Source: Castor canadensis (lineage: Eukaryota; Chordata; Mammalia; Rodentia; Castoridae). Taken from it: a stretch of DNA of 64,000 nucleotides. The notes under the pieces were generated by a model. That model was given only the letters and a program-made list of their open reading frames with translations. It had not been told where the DNA came from and did no database searches. A program made the position numbers and the translations under genes. Where the stretch lies: contig NC_133394.1 in assembly GCF_047511655.1 (NCBI RefSeq), forward strand, positions 143,753,343-143,817,342, in the 5' to 3' direction. Positions 35,861 to 47,745 of this stretch are shown piece after piece. The stretch's first letter is position 1, and each line of letters opens with the position of its first letter.

Positions 35861-36235
35861 CAGTGCTAGTTTCCAAGACTCTGTACCCTGCCTGGGATTT
35901 GCTGAACCCAGAAAGGGTCTGTGCTCCAAGGGTTCTTCCCTTCCTGCCAGCCCCTCCCTTGCAGCCCTGTGTCAGGCTGTCTGGTTTCCATCCACCGGAT
36001 TAGGCCCAAGGGCTGTAACTAAAGCTTTGCCACCTCCTACCCAGGGCAGCTCCTGGGGCAGGCAGATCACCTGTAAGTGACTCTCTGCCCTTTCTCTCCC
36101 TGCCAGGGATGGCGCTTTGAATGAATGACCCCTTTGGAAAACGCTCCTCTGTGCCCTGTGCTGCAAGCCAGCGCCCCAGGAAGCAGAAGATTCTGCAGGT
36201 CCAGGGCCCCCCCACCCCCGGCCTTCTCTGCACAG

Positions 36236-36296
36236 GAAGGCCTGTCTTCCCCAAGGCTTCCAGAATCTACCTCATGCTTGGGGGAATCTGCTAGCT
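36236..36296 (+). other. PROM1: PROM1 exon 2, 5'UTR portion
   Basis: A pyrimidine-rich tract ending in ttctctgcacag gives a strong 3' splice site at 36235/36236. The following UTR resembles the human PROM1 leader just before the start codon (tacctcatg...tgctagctatgg), as I remember it. An alternative acceptor ends at 36106 (ctctccctgccag), which would make the UTR about 130 bases longer. The choice between the two needs transcript data. Confidence 0.75.
36274..36294 (+). promoter_or_regulatory. Six-codon upstream ORF in the PROM1 leader
   Basis: An ATG at 36274 opens a frame of six codons (M-L-G-G-I-C) that stops with TAG at 36292-36294, two bases before the PROM1 ATG and in a different frame. 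The uORF start has C at -3 and C at +4, a weak context, so most ribosomes should scan past it to the stronger PROM1 start. As I remember it, the human leader has an equivalent six-codon uORF with the same TAG-CT-ATG spacing, which would suggest conservation. Confidence 0.7.
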
Positions 36297-36516
36297 ATGG
36301 CCCTCATTCTTGGTGTCCTGCTGCTGCTGGGGCTGTGTGGGAATACCATGTCAGGAGGGCAGTCTGTATCCACAGACACTCCTGGGGCTCTGAATTACGA
36401 ATTGCTTGAAATGAAGTTCGAAACCCAAGACTCCTACCAAGCCGGGCCCATTGGCGCCCTCTTCAACATGGTGCACATCTTCCTTTCTGTGGTGCAGCCC
36501 AACGATTTCCCTGCAG
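36297..36516 (+). CDS. PROM1: Prominin-1 (CD133), first coding exon (N-terminal 73 residues)
   Basis: Prominin-1 is a pentaspan, cholesterol-binding glycoprotein of plasma-membrane protrusions, needed for photoreceptor disc formation and widely used as a stem-cell marker. The exon encodes a start MALILG..., a leucine-rich signal peptide (about residues 1-19, ending near TMSGG) and the beginning of the extracellular N-terminal domain, with NYEL, ETQD, AGPIG, MVHIF and VVQPNDFP. These match the family N-terminus as I remember it, and [15 protein letters not shown] is closer to mouse than to human. The ATG has G at -3 and G at +4. The reading frame leaves one base (g) before a gtaagt donor at 36517, which is the phase expected for the next codon (D in the human protein). 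The ORF beyond 36516 is intron read-through. The remaining exons lie outside the window or were not recognised. No frameshift or premature stop is seen. Confidence 0.95.
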
Positions 36517-37342
36517 GTAAGTGTGGACCTTGGGGAAGATGGCACTTGTCTCTACACTCTCACAGCCCTGCTTCCTAATTCTGGTGCCATCCATATGGGA
36601 TATAGTCAGTATTTTACAGCTTGAGATTCAAAAGGACTTTGCAAATGTTTAGGTAGAACTTCATAAGGCTATATGAAGTTCACTAGGATGGTAGGAAAGT
36701 GATCAGGAGAAAAGGAAGTAAAGTATGGGGCTACATTGGGTTTTCAAGTCCTTTTTGAGCAGTGAATTATTCAAAAGCAAATAACCCAGGTGATAATTAG
36801 GGTAAAAATGCAAATTCTTAGTCACAGGACAAGAAGTTAATAACTGATGGCATCTGTTGGTCACAATAGCACTTAAATTTAACCCTCATTCACCTACCAC
36901 ATTGCAATTTTGACATTGCTTGGGGCAAGGAAAGGCCTGTTCAAGCCTCTTTACCTGATTGACCATTCTAAGAGTTTTGGGTGTGAAGAAAGGAGCGGTA
37001 GTCACTTCCTGGAGCCGTAAATCGAGTAATACAGTTCTTTGTACACACAGTATAGTTGGCCGTTTCTTGTCCTGCTCATCTGAACAAAAAGAAGCCCTCT
37101 GGGGTGTGCAAACACAGGGAAAGGCTGGGGAGCAGGAAAAATGGCCTGTGGGAAGTATCTGCTACTTAAGTACCAGCCAGACTTAGGTTTGGCAGCCTAA
37201 GGTTTTCATTAGCTTAATGTTAGATTTAGCCTAAGCTGGTCTTTAAACTACAAAGATTTCAATGCTATTATTGATTCTAAAATTTGTAGTGATCTTTTTA
37301 TTATTTTCCTCAGCTGGTCAGCAACTGTTTATAAGAGGCTTA

Positions 37343-37344
<2 letters not shown>

Positions 37345-37403
<59 letters not shown>
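37345..37403 (+). repeat. Compound (TG)n(AG)n microsatellite
   Basis: About 17 TG units pass directly into about 12 AG units. It lies in PROM1 intron 2. Confidence 0.95.
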
Positions 37404-38624
37404 ATGTATTATTTGATGTATTTTAATATGAACAATCACCACTTGTTTATATTATGGAGTGTTTCCAGGGTTTCATTAAAATACATTTTTATTGACTTTT
37501 TTTTTTTTTACATGTGTGTCATCTTAGGTTAGCTTGAAATAGTTTGAAGTATGGTTGTCAATTGTTTTTCAATTCAAAGAAATGAGTCACTGTGGGCCCT
37601 TCTTGTCATTGAAGAGGATCCCAAACTAATGCTGCTGACTATTTATGTCACTGCTTAAAAGACTAAATTTGGAAATCCAAGAGATAAAAGTAGAAAATAA
37701 GCTGAGTTGATTTATTGATATTGATTACAAACTCATTGTTCCTAATAGATAGCTTTTAGCTTTATAGACTTCATATGAGTGTTACTGAATAAACAGTAAC
37801 AACCAGTGTTTCTAGTCTTTGCTTTTTTATATGTGTACAGAGCATAGAATTCAGTGTAATATGAATTTACAGTGTTTTTTTAACTGTCTTTTATTAGAAT
37901 GCACTGATAGTACAAGGGACCTTATTGTGCTAATTCACGGATGCTTATAGTGTACTTTGAACAAGTTCACCCCTCTATTATATTTTCTTAACCCTCTAAT
38001 TTCCAGTGTTTTCTTCAGAAGGGCCGGAAGCTTCCCGAGTCTCAGGCTGAAACATACTGTATAATTAGTTAATCCTCTAATCTCTTTCCATGCGTTGTTC
38101 TCTTACACTCTGGCTAGAGTTTGCAGGAAGCCTCCCTCAGACTTACTGAGGGAACGCAGTATTCACAGTCTTCATTCAAACAACCAGGTTAGAAGTCACC
38201 TTTTAGGTGACCATGTGTCCAAGGTTTTGATCTCCAACAACATGAATAGGAGACGTCTGAAGAATTTAAATCCAAATGGAATCTTAGGGTGTTAGCCTAG
38301 TTTGTCTCCTGACCTTCTTCAGTACTTACAACCTTAGAACAAGAAATTCCCCAAAGTTTCAGCACTAAACTTAAGCAGAAGAGCATTACCCTTTTTGGAG
38401 AAAAATTACTAAGTTGCTTAAAAAATATGATAAAGAATTGAACAGATGATATTTTAGAGTCTTGGTTTTCTTCTCCGACCCTTTTAAGATGTTCTTTCTC
38501 TCAGTTACTAGATTTAATAAGTCTGAAAGTACCCACTTTCCACTTGGGGCCAGTGCATTTCACAGACTCTGTGATTATTATTTAGTGTATTAATCAAATC
38601 AGAAGACTTTAAGATGAATATCTT

Positions 38625-38848
38625 CAGAGTCGGGTGCTGGTAGCTCACACTTGTAGTCCTAGCCACTCAGGAAGCAGAGATCGGGAGGATCTCTGTTTGA
38701 AACCAGCCCCTGGCAAACAGTTCTTGAAACTCTTATCTCAAAAATACCCAGCACAAAGAAAAGGGCTGGTGGAGTGGCTCAAGTGATAGAGACCTGCCTA
38801 GCAAGTGTGTGAGTTCAAACCCCAATACAGCACCCCCCCCCAAAAAAA
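38625..38848 (+). mobile_element. Dimeric SINE with target-site duplication
   Basis: A complete B1-like + ID-like element with the linker aaaaatacccagcacaaaga. The tail is C9 followed by A7. Flanking repeats gaatatctt lie at 38616-38624 and 38849-38857. Confidence 0.9.
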
Positions 38849-39450
38849 GAATATCTTTAGGAAAGACATTATCCCATCTGTCCTTTTACTTTGAATGCAA
38901 AGTTCTAGTGCTGGTTGAGGAGTGAAGAGGAAGGAACAACCCTGGAACCTGGACACCCTCTTTTCTTGTCATCGAACTAAGGAGTTTCGCACTTTTATGT
39001 CCTGTGTCTAACCAAAACGGTTTACCAAGTTTTGCATTTGAAACTCTTAAGAAGGCCAGGTTGTATCCTGAAAAAAAAAAAAAAAAAAATCCAAGATGGA
39101 AAGGCCTTTTCAGTTGGGATTTGAGACAAAGCTCTACTTCTTGGGCAGAAGAGAATGGATTTGAATAGATTAGGAACACAGGTAACCATGCCGGATGTGT
39201 TTTAGAACCTGGAGTGGCCACTTCATCCATGTCTGCCCAGATCTGAAGCCACAAGGAAAAACTGTGTGCTGGGTTTTAGTTCACTACGAAGAGAACTAGT
39301 CCTGGTTTGGGAGGAGTCCTTTGTTCATTCATTCAAACCAGAGAGGCTGCTGTTGTTGGGATACCCAGGTGTTGGGATACTGAGGAAAGGGCCTTCCTAG
39401 CAGAGGGAAGGGGATGGCTAAGATAAGGAGGAGACAGTATTTCCAGTAGG

Positions 39451-39858
39451 ACGGTCTTAGTCCATTAGACTGCTATGACAAAATATCATGGGCTGGTTGG
39501 CTGGAACAGTGGACATTGGTTGCTCACGGTTCTGGAGGCTGGGAAGTCCAATATCAAGGTGCTGACAGATTTCATTTCAGCTCACAGACAGTTGTCTTCT
39601 TGTTGGGTGCTCACGTGCTCTTTGTTTGGAGTATACTCTTGGAGATAGACAGACAGATAGTCAGATAGGCAGATACTGAATCTCCCTCTCTTCCTCCTCT
39701 TGTCTCATCAGGAGTAAGTCCCATCACCAGTGTGCTCCACCTTTATGCTTCTGCTAAGCCTAATTCTGTCTTTCTTCTTACTTCCAAATGCTATCACATT
39801 GAAGGCTATAACTTCAACACGTGAATTTGGTGGGATGTACACCTTTGTCCCATAACAG
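39451..39858 (-). mobile_element. MaLR LTR (MLT1-type) with internal GATA-like repeat
   Basis: The reverse pattern is ttagtccattagactgctat, gctcacggttctggaggctg and a terminal acctttgtcccataaca. A short agacagatag repeat lies inside at about 39645-39675. Confidence 0.75.
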
Positions 39859-40174
39859 CAGGGGAGGTGGGAATCCATGGAATAAGTTGGCCAAGGTTAG
39901 GAAAGCCAGAGCTGGAGGGAAGAAAGGTGAGACAGCGTTCATGGAACAAGCTCTTATTCAAAGTCCTGGCTTTCCACGGTGTTCTTGCTGGATGCTGAGA
40001 GCCAGGATGTAAGTGGAATTGGATTTGGGGAAGAAGACCCACTAATAGCTGGTAGGACAGATCACAGGGGGCAGAGGCTCCTGCAGTGGTCCAGAGGGAT
40101 GATAATGAACTGAAAACAAAGCAGAAGGTTATGGGGGAAGTAGATGCAGTAACCATTTTATGTCCAAAGAACTT

Positions 40175-40375
40175 GGGTTAAATCTTAGTACTTGCTATTA
40201 CATGGTGGTAAGTATGGCTGAGTTACTTCAGCTCCAGACTCTTCTCTTAGGCAGAATATGACTGTAATCATAACCTGCTTTATAGCTTTTATTTGTGAGG
40301 CTTAAATGAGATGATGGTTATAAAGCCCATGTTTAGAACCGAGCCTGAAAAGCAAGAGCAGCATCCTCAATTTTG
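40175..40375 (+). repeat. MIR
   Basis: The segments tataacctgctttatagctt-like and gaggcttaaatgagatgatg with a downstream gaaccgagcctgaaaag fit a diverged MIR. Confidence 0.6.
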
Positions 40376-40379
40376 TAAT

Positions 40380-42110
40380 TACTATTAATTTAGCATTTGA
40401 GAGGAAGAATTAGCCAGTTGTGAAACGAAGGTTGATGTAGGGAGGGGTCATGGGAATAAGATGTCTCGCAAAGGCATCATGAAAATGTCCTTGCCACTGC
40501 TCCCTTGGGAACATTCTACATGGAATTGCCTTGCTGAAAGCTGCTCTATTACTTCCGAGGTCAAAGGGCACATCTGCTTGGCAAGCCCTGGGGTAGCAGA
40601 ATGGTCTAGAAGCCAGGGCTTTCTGTGCTGCTGGTTTATTGAATGGCCTTCAGTGCTTTGCAAGAGCATCTGTATCTCCCAGGCTCTCGTTTTTTCTTTC
40701 TTTCTGTGTTCTTTCCTCTGCATCTGGGGTAAAGCTTGCTTTGCTCCATGTGAGCTCACTGGTACTCCCCATCTAATTTGAGGGGTGGGAGACGGCTGTA
40801 GGTGGTAGTGCTATTTTTAATTATTACACTCCTCTTTACAAACTGAAAACTAAGTGACATAGCTTTTCAGTTCAAGGCACAAACTAGCAAGTGGCCAACT
40901 GAGAGACTTTTATCTGGAGGCGAGGACCAGTTATTTCTCCCATAAGCCACAGCTACCTTGTGGATAATTTTTCCTTTTTCTGTGGTGCTTGTAAAATTAC
41001 CATGGGTTAAAAAAGAAACAAACAACAAAATCCCCCAGAATAAAAGAGGAAAAAAAAAAAAAGACGAGATGAAAAGAAAAACAAAGAAAACAAGTTAGGG
41101 AAAAGTAGAATGACCTTGGATTAGTATGAAAAGTAGTAATTTTTGTATATGAAAAATGGGTCTTGCATTGGGTCTACTGTAGGACGGAGTAGTGCTGCTT
41201 TCAGTTTTATGTGGCTGTGATTAATTTGTCACAAGTTAAGACCCAGATCTGAACTATTCTAATGAAGCAAAGTGATGTGGAGGGGGTGCGGATCTCATCT
41301 GTTTTTAGTTTTATAAAATTGTCTAAAGCAACCCTTTACCCTGTTTTGGTAGATTTTCAAAATTAGCTTTAGGATGGTTGACCTATTTCAAAAAGCATTT
41401 TTGGCTACTCTGATTTGCCCCTGGGATCCGCTATGTGTGGGTGTGGAGTGGGTAAGGCAGAAGTGGGACAGGGAAGAGAGACACTGTGCCCCTGGAGTCT
41501 GGGGCAGCCTCAGGGTGTTGCAGTGAGCATAGAGCGCTCTCTCCTACAGCTAACGAAGCTTAGACGATCAAAACAGAGTTGGTCATCAGGACTCTGTGAT
41601 GTGTCATGGCACTCAGTGAGGGAGGAGCCACCATGGCTGGACCTTGCTGGTAGGATTCCCTCTGCCTCCCACGTGGGGTCCACTCTGCACCTCCACACTT
41701 CATGCCTTCTCCTCAGCCCCTGCTCCTCTGACCCCTGACTCGCAGTGGTGGAGACCCAGGCTGCCACATCACGGGTTTTAGGTCAGCTTCCTGAAGAGTG
41801 GCTGGGAGTCCCTTCTCTTCCAGTGTCAATTCTAAATTCCCAGGTAGGGCGCCCTGACCCCCCCGTGACAATCACTTACATGAATCTATTGAGTAATTGT
41901 GGTCAGGGTGGCACTCTGGGTGCCTGGCCACTGAGTCACCACTGTCACTGTGACATTAGAGGTAGAGAGAGGGGGTGGCCAGGTGGCCAGCCCAATAGGT
42001 GTGATTGTGCCAATGTCCACATAGCATTGGGCTCCAACACTTGTGTGTTCTTACCTAGTTCACACAAAGCCAGCATTGTCCTTTTGAGGTCACATGACTC
42101 ATTTGGCAAT
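40380..42110. other. Unique PROM1 intronic sequence
   Basis: An A-rich stretch lies near 41040-41090. No repeat family or exon was recognised. Confidence 0.45.
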
Positions 42111-42119
42111 GGGTCTCAC

Positions 42120-42151
42120 TATAAATAAATAAATAATAAATAAATAAATAA
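42120..42151 (+). repeat. (AAAT)n microsatellite
   Basis: A taaa run with one shortened unit. Confidence 0.9.
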
Positions 42152-42289
42152 GGTCACAGAGGAAAGAACTCATGAGTGTCGTCCTGCTCCTCCCTCCGGG
42201 TGTGGGTCACTGCCTGACAGCCTGCAACAATCCTCTCCTTCCATCCAGCAGTGTTAGGGGACTTAGACAAGTTGCCCACTCTGAACTAG

Positions 42290-42400
42290 GTCCTGTCTGT
42301 GTCTGATTTGACAGAGGAAGAAGCTGAGGCCCAGAAGACTGAGTGAATTGTCAGGGCTGAGCTGGGTTTGAATGTGAGTTGCTGGCTGTGAGTTTGGCCT
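42290..42400 (-). repeat. MIR fragment
   Basis: The segments gaggaagaagctgaggccca and gagctgggtttgaatgtgag are a reverse MIR. Confidence 0.65.
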
Positions 42401-43129
42401 CATCATTGAGGCCATCACTTGTACTTTTGCCCAGAAGGACAGTGAGACTCAGACGGCTTGAGGGAGTGTCTCAAGGTCCCTCGTGGTGATTGCCAAGAGG
42501 CTACACCCAGCTTTGACCCAGGGTCCTGGGACCCCAAGCCTGGCTGTTCCCCAGGCTGCCTATGTTGCCTGTACGGAGCAAGAGATGTGCTGTGTAGACT
42601 GCTTCTAAATGTCACCAGTGCCTTGTGTGTGTGCGTGTGCGTGTGAGGTGCCAGTGCTAGGGGGCATGTCCCAGGCTGTAATGGCGCTGTGATCCTGCGT
42701 GTTTCTCAAGCTTCACAGGATAGCCTTTTAGCCAAACTGAAAAACCCATCCTGCTAACCCTTGTCCCATTTCCTTGTCTGCAAACCCCCGGAGGTGTGAT
42801 AATAGAGGCAGGTTGCGCACAGGCAGGAAATGTCTTTTGAAAGACACAAAAAGTCAAGCTCTTAGCTGTGCAGACCCAAGATGACATTCTACAGGAGGTC
42901 TCCAAACAGGAGATACAGGGAGGCCGCCCCAGCAGCTGAGGGATGAAGCCAGCCCGGTGTATAGCATCACTTGTCTCCTTGGAACCAGGCAGAAGTGGAG
43001 TCTTTTAAGTCTGCATTTGGAGAAGCAGCCGAGGTGTGGTCTGGACAGGGCAGTGCCAAGCAGAGCTGCCAGGAGAGATGGCAACTACTTGATTATTTCT
43101 AGATTCAGAGAAGAGTTCTGTGCTCCGAG

Positions 43130-43330
43130 TGGTGGCGAAGAGCCTGCCTCCTGGAACCATTGCCTGGGTTTGAATCCTGCTCTGTGATGTTGGCCAAGAC
43201 ACTTAACCTCTCTGTTCTTTAGTTATCCCTCTGTAAAATGAAAATTATTAATTGTGCCTACTTTTTGCATCATCACAATATTTAAGTAAGTAACATTTGC
43301 AAAATGGAGTGTGACTGTATAAGGTGCGTG
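43130..43330 (+). repeat. MIR, near full length
   Basis: The segments gcctgggtttgaatcctgct, gacacttaacctctctgttc and ccctctgtaaaatgaaaatt are in MIR order. Confidence 0.85.
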
Positions 43331-43403
43331 TTTATCAAAAACTTTTAAATGAATCTCGGATCTTGGTGATCGCTTGGACAAGAGAGGTATTTATCTGACC
43401 CTC

Positions 43404-43825
43404 ACCGTATTAGTTTGTAAGACAGCTATAACAAGTGATTCCAGTCTGGATGCCCTGAGCCATCCCAAATGCATTCTGTCACAACTGCAAGCCACTGATC
43501 TGAAATCCAGGTATAGGCAGGGCCTGGGGATCCTCCCTTGCTTCCTCCCATCTGATGGCCCCAGTTGTCCCTTGGACTGTGGCAGGATCACTGCCATGTC
43601 TGTCTTCACAAGACCACCTTCTGGGTCTCTGGTCCGAATCTCCTTTGCTTCTGCAGACACCTGGCATTGGGTTTAGGCCCCACGAAGTCCAGGATGAACT
43701 CATTTCAGCATTGTTAACTTAACGTCTGCAAAGACCCTTTTCCCAAATAACGTTGCATTTCCAGGAATTGTCTGGAGTTAGGACTTGAGTAAGTCATTTT
43801 AAGGGCCACCATTCAGCCTGTTACG
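43404..43825 (-). mobile_element. MaLR LTR (MLT1-type)
   Basis: The reverse pattern begins gtattagtttgtaagacagc, has catgtctgtcttcacaagac, and ends ccattcagcctgttacg. Confidence 0.7.
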
Positions 43826-43937
43826 TTTCTTACTCCATTCACTCAGTAATGTTGTGCAGCTCAGAGGTATCAAGGAATGTGCTGAAGGTCATATTTTAAA
43901 AAAATGAACCAGATTGAATTGAAACCTCTCTCTCTCC

Positions 43938-44208
43938 CTCTTTCTCTTGGTGGCACTGGGATTTGAAATCAGTGCTTTGTATTTGCTAGGTAAGTGCTCT
44001 ACCACTTGAGCCATGCTCCAGCCTTTTTTGCTTTAGTGATCTTTCAGGTAGGGTCTCCTATAGCCTCTGTGTAGTTTGCATTATGGTCATGCTGCCACCA
44101 TGTCTGGCTTACTGACTGAGATGGAATTTCAATAACTTTTTCCTAGCCTCAAGCCATGATTCTCCCAAATAGCTAGGATTATAGGTGTGAGCCATTGTGC
44201 CCAGCCCT
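43938..44208 (-). mobile_element. Trimeric SINE (B1-like, B1-like, ID-like)
   Basis: The reverse ID-like unit (ctaccacttgagccatgctc) is followed by ttttttgctttagtg, a diverged B1-like monomer, the junction ggcttactgactgagatgg and a second B1-like monomer ending tgagccattgtgcccagc. Confidence 0.75.
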
Positions 44209-44624
44209 GACTCTCATTTTAAGTGCTCATGGTTCAATTTTGCAAATACTTAGTGAGCCTCTCCTAGTGTGAGCCTGGTGATACTTGGCCACTGGCATTG
44301 CTGTGTTTGGGTTTCTCTTCTCCAAATGCTGACATTCAGCCAAGAAAACCTCTCCTGCCTACCCCACAGTCAGCTGTGGCCATGGACAGGCTGGCCCACA
44401 CTCAGTTTGAGGTGTGTATGGTGTGCGCAAGGCTGTCCAGAGAAGGAATTAAACATGGTGGGGAAATCAGAGGAGGCTTCCTGGAGGAAGGAGTGTTTGA
44501 ACTGAGCCATGAATGTGTGGAGGAGATAAAAGCAGAGAAGGATCCAGGTGGACACAGCTGCACAAGTGAGGCTGAGCGAGGCAAGTTGACACGTGGGCCC
44601 ACGGAATGTGCCAACTGAACTTCT

Positions 44625-44965
44625 TAAACAAATTCCTGTGGATCATTTTGAGTATATACAAAAGCAAAAGCAGGATTGTTTTCCCCATGGTGCAATTTCA
44701 ACCGGACCCATCTTGTTTTTGCTCAATCCCCAGATAAACCTCCTGATTCTTCGTTTATTTCCAAGCAAATCTCAGTCATTCTGACATTTCATGGGTGATG
44801 ATTTCAATATGCATCTCTAGAACTCAAGACCCAATGCTGTTAGTGCAGTGTAGAAAGTTTATCACTAATTCTTTAATACCAAATGTTCAGGAAGTGTTCA
44901 GATTGCTTGACTGTTTCGTAGCTAGTTTTTAAATCGTTTGTTTGAGTCAGGGTCTGAATACATCT
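44625..44965 (+). repeat. Ancient LINE fragment
   Basis: The sequence atatgcatctctagaactca followed by atcactaattctttaatacc and aggaagtgttcagattgctt fits the same old LINE region as the piece at 21405. Confidence 0.4.
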
Positions 44966-45212
44966 CTCTTTAATTAATCAAACGCCTTTCTTTTCTCACT
45001 TGCACTTTATTTGCTGACAAGCCAAGTTGCTTTTTCTGTTGTTCCCCAGAGGCTGACATTGGCGGTTGCAGCTTCCAGAGGTTCTTTGCCATGTTCTCTG
45101 TTCTGTTATCCTCTAGTGGAGGACTGCCTCTCAGACGCCCCCGTGGCTACGTCCATGAACGCTCGGTCCTTTATTTAGGATGACATAGTGTTTGTACAAT
45201 CTGTGCACATTC

Positions 45213-45293
45213 TCTAGCTACACAGCCCAGGCTGAACTCGAACTCCTCTTGCCTCTACCTGCTGAGTGATGGGATCGCCATGCCTGGCCTCTC
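45213..45293 (-). mobile_element. B1 SINE fragment
   Basis: The + strand reads ctacacagcccaggctgaac then gaactcctcttgcctctacc and ends gatcgccatgcctggcct, the reverse of a classical B1. Confidence 0.7.
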
Positions 45294-45295
45294 AT

Positions 45296-45440
45296 GAACT
45301 TAAATCACCTCTAGGTTACTCGTAACACAATGTAAATATTGTTATTCTGCATTTTTTAGGGAATAATGAGAAGAAAAAGAAGTCTGCATCTGTTTGGTAG
45401 AGGTGTATTTTTGTTCAAATATTTTCAAACAGGTGCAGAA
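45296..45440 (+). mobile_element. Tigger/MER2-like fragment
   Basis: The segments aacacaatgtaaatattgtt and ttttagggaataatgagaag resemble the interior of the element at 20350. Confidence 0.55.
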
Positions 45441-46097
45441 TCCCTTGCATCTAGAGGCGTGAGTGTACTTACAAAGACCAGGTTCAGGTTCACCCTTGAG
45501 GTAAAACCGTTTATAGACGGTGGCACACATTTGCACCTGGAGACAGAAAATTGTTGGTTGTGTCTGTATTTCAGATGTTGGCAGCACTGACGGTCAGCGT
45601 CTAGACCCAGTCACTCATACAGGGCCCAATCCTTTCAAAATTGTTTGTAAGCCTGCTCTAAAATATATGAAACCTTTTAAGAAAGAATAGGGTACCTTGC
45701 ATGTTTTGTAACTTGAATTTTTCACTTAAAGTGTCGAGGGCATCTTTCCACTTCTGTTCCTCTTACAGTGTTGTCTAAATTTAAAAGGTTCTTTTAAGAA
45801 AGGAACACAAAACATTCATTCACTGATCTTTTGATGTAGGGCCAACACTTAAAATTTGTTTGTATTATGGGTTAATTGTTTGAAGTTCCAAATTAGTGTT
45901 TCTGATATAAATCACACTCAAAATACATCCTTTATAATTTTGGTTTCTTTGTTTTGGTTTCTTTTAAGTGTAACAAAAGCAAAAACACTTGGAGTTCAGA
46001 GCTCTCCATTTTTAGGTCATCTTTGTTTCTCCCCAGATTTTTACAGTTTACCCACACACTTTCATCCAAATCACTGCCTTTATTATGTCTTTGTAAA

Positions 46098-46170
46098 ACA
46101 TTTGACTCGAACCCACGGCCTCAAGCATGCTAGGCAAGTGCTCTACCTCTGAGCTAAACCCCCAGCCCCT
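46098..46170 (-). mobile_element. ID-like SINE
   Basis: A reverse tRNA-derived unit (ctcgaacccacggcctcaag, aagtgctctacctctgagct, cccccagcccc). Confidence 0.7.
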
Positions 46171-46293
46171 TGTCTTAGTTTCTTAATGCTCTCTTGAGTC
46201 CATCTTTCTTCAGTTGGTGTAATAGTCAATTCTTATATACTGACAGTGGTACTTACTATACATTAAAGCGGAGGGGAGAGGCTTGGGAGACCC

Positions 46294-46612
46294 CGTATTA
46301 TGGGTTGAATTATTTCCTCTCAGAGTTCATATCTAACTCCCTGTACCTCCAAATGTGGCCTTATTTGGACTATTGTCACTGCAGGTGCAATAATGAGGTC
46401 ATACTGGAGTGTGTGTGTGTGGGGGGGTGTGACTTAATCCAATATGGCTGGTGTCCTTTTAGGCAGGAAAATTTGGAGATAGACACACACAGGACAGGCA
46501 GAATGACAAGTGAAGGGAGCTTGTGCTGCCACAAGGCAAGGAGCCAGGACAGAGGTGGGACAGATTCTTCCCTGGAGCCTCAGAGGACTGTGGCTCTGTC
46601 CACACCTTGATC
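46294..46612 (+). mobile_element. MaLR LTR (MLT1-type)
   Basis: The plus-strand pattern is gtattatgggttgaattatt, aatgtggccttatttggact, aatccaatatggctggtgtc and acaccttgatcttggatttc. Confidence 0.75.
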
Positions 46613-47002
46613 TTGGATTTCATTGTACTGCTTGTTTTCCAAATAAACCTTCCCTGCTGAACAGGGAATTAAAGTCAAGCCTTCCTGGCTCCAAGGTCCC
46701 AGTAATCTTGCGTTTGTTCAGTCTATTTTTAGGAGTTCTGCTCTTTTGCTTTTAGAAGTTTTTGAATTGAAATGTCTAATTTCATTTTTATTCATATTTC
46801 CTAATAGTAATTAACACTACAAAATTTTTGCTGAAAATACTTTGGGCTTCATCCTATAGATTTTGAAATGTGATATTCTCATTTTTATAACATTTATTGC
46901 TCTTTTTAAAATCTAGATTGACTAGTGTCGTTTGAGTAAATTTTACTGTTCTGAAAGACAATGATAAAGAGTAAATATAGTCAGTTTATTTCAAAGCATT
47001 AT

Positions 47003-47082
47003 GTTGGAGGTGTGGCTCAAGAATCACAGTGCCTGCCTCACAAGCACAAGCCCTGAGTTCTAACCCCATAGCAGAAAAGAGA
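47003..47082 (+). mobile_element. ID-like SINE
   Basis: A plus-strand tRNA-derived unit (ggaggtgtggctcaagaatc, tgcctgcctcacaagcacaa, gagttctaaccccatagcag) with an A-rich tail. Confidence 0.7.
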
Positions 47083-47387
47083 AAATCTTTAGCTGTGAGT
47101 TCTAAAATCCCATGGCTTTGTTCTGAGCCTCAGCTGTAAACCTGGAGTGATCTGAGTGACTGTCTTCCAGTTCTCTGGGGTCAGGAGGAAAAGTGTCCCT
47201 TTAGTTACGGTTAGGATGTTGGCGAGGCTGTGTTCATTGTGTTCCCAGAATTTCCTTTCTGTGAGGACACTGGGGAAAAGAAGAAGGAGAAGAAAAAAAG
47301 TAACTTTTCCTAACAGCCTAAGCAATTCCAGGTGGCTACTGCTGGAAACTATACAAGTGACTTACGTTTAAGGTGCCCGACTCCCTT

Positions 47388-47584
47388 GCTTTCTCCCTCC
47401 CTCCCTCCCTCCCTCCCTCCCTCCCTCACTCTCTCCCTCTCTCCCTTTCTTCCTTCCTTCTTCCCTTTCTTCCTTCCTTCTTTTCTTCCTTCCTTCCCTC
47501 CCTCCCTTCCCTTCCCTCCTTCCCTCCCTCCCTTCCCTTCCCTCCTTCCCTCCCTCGTTCCTTCCTTCCCCTCCTTCCCTCCCT
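47388..47584 (+). repeat. (CCCT)n/(CCTT)n polypyrimidine tract
   Basis: About 195 bases of almost pure pyrimidine. An internal block ccctccctcccttcccttcc is repeated near 47500 and 47523. Confidence 0.95.
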
Positions 47585-47599
47585 CACACCTGGACTTAT

Positions 47600-47745
47600 T
47601 TATGTTATAATTATATACATATGTATATGTATGTATGTATATTTCTATGTATATGTATATATGCATGTGTGTATATTTGTATGTCTATGTATATATGTGT
47701 CTGTATGTAGATATATGTATGTTTGTATGTATGTATGTCCCTGTA
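47600..47745 (+). repeat. (TATG)n repeat
   Basis: Alternating purine/pyrimidine tatgta repeats follow the polypyrimidine tract. Confidence 0.9.

Larger units (their letters stand above)
31173..36235 (+). other. PROM1: PROM1 5'UTR intron
   Basis: The interval runs between the 31173 donor and the 36235 acceptor. The first 1.1 kb is CpG island. After that the sequence is mostly unique, with an L1 3' fragment (34240-34548), an L2-like scrap near 33980-34030 and a MIR (35690-35860). Nothing else is recognised in 32300-33980 or 34560-35680. Confidence 0.6.

Noticed and set aside
36045-36072. Possible 28-base exon between an acceptor (ctcctacccag) and a gtaagt donor
   Set aside because: The sites are plausible, but the exon is very short and lies only 34 bases before another acceptor. 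Without transcript data it is not supported.
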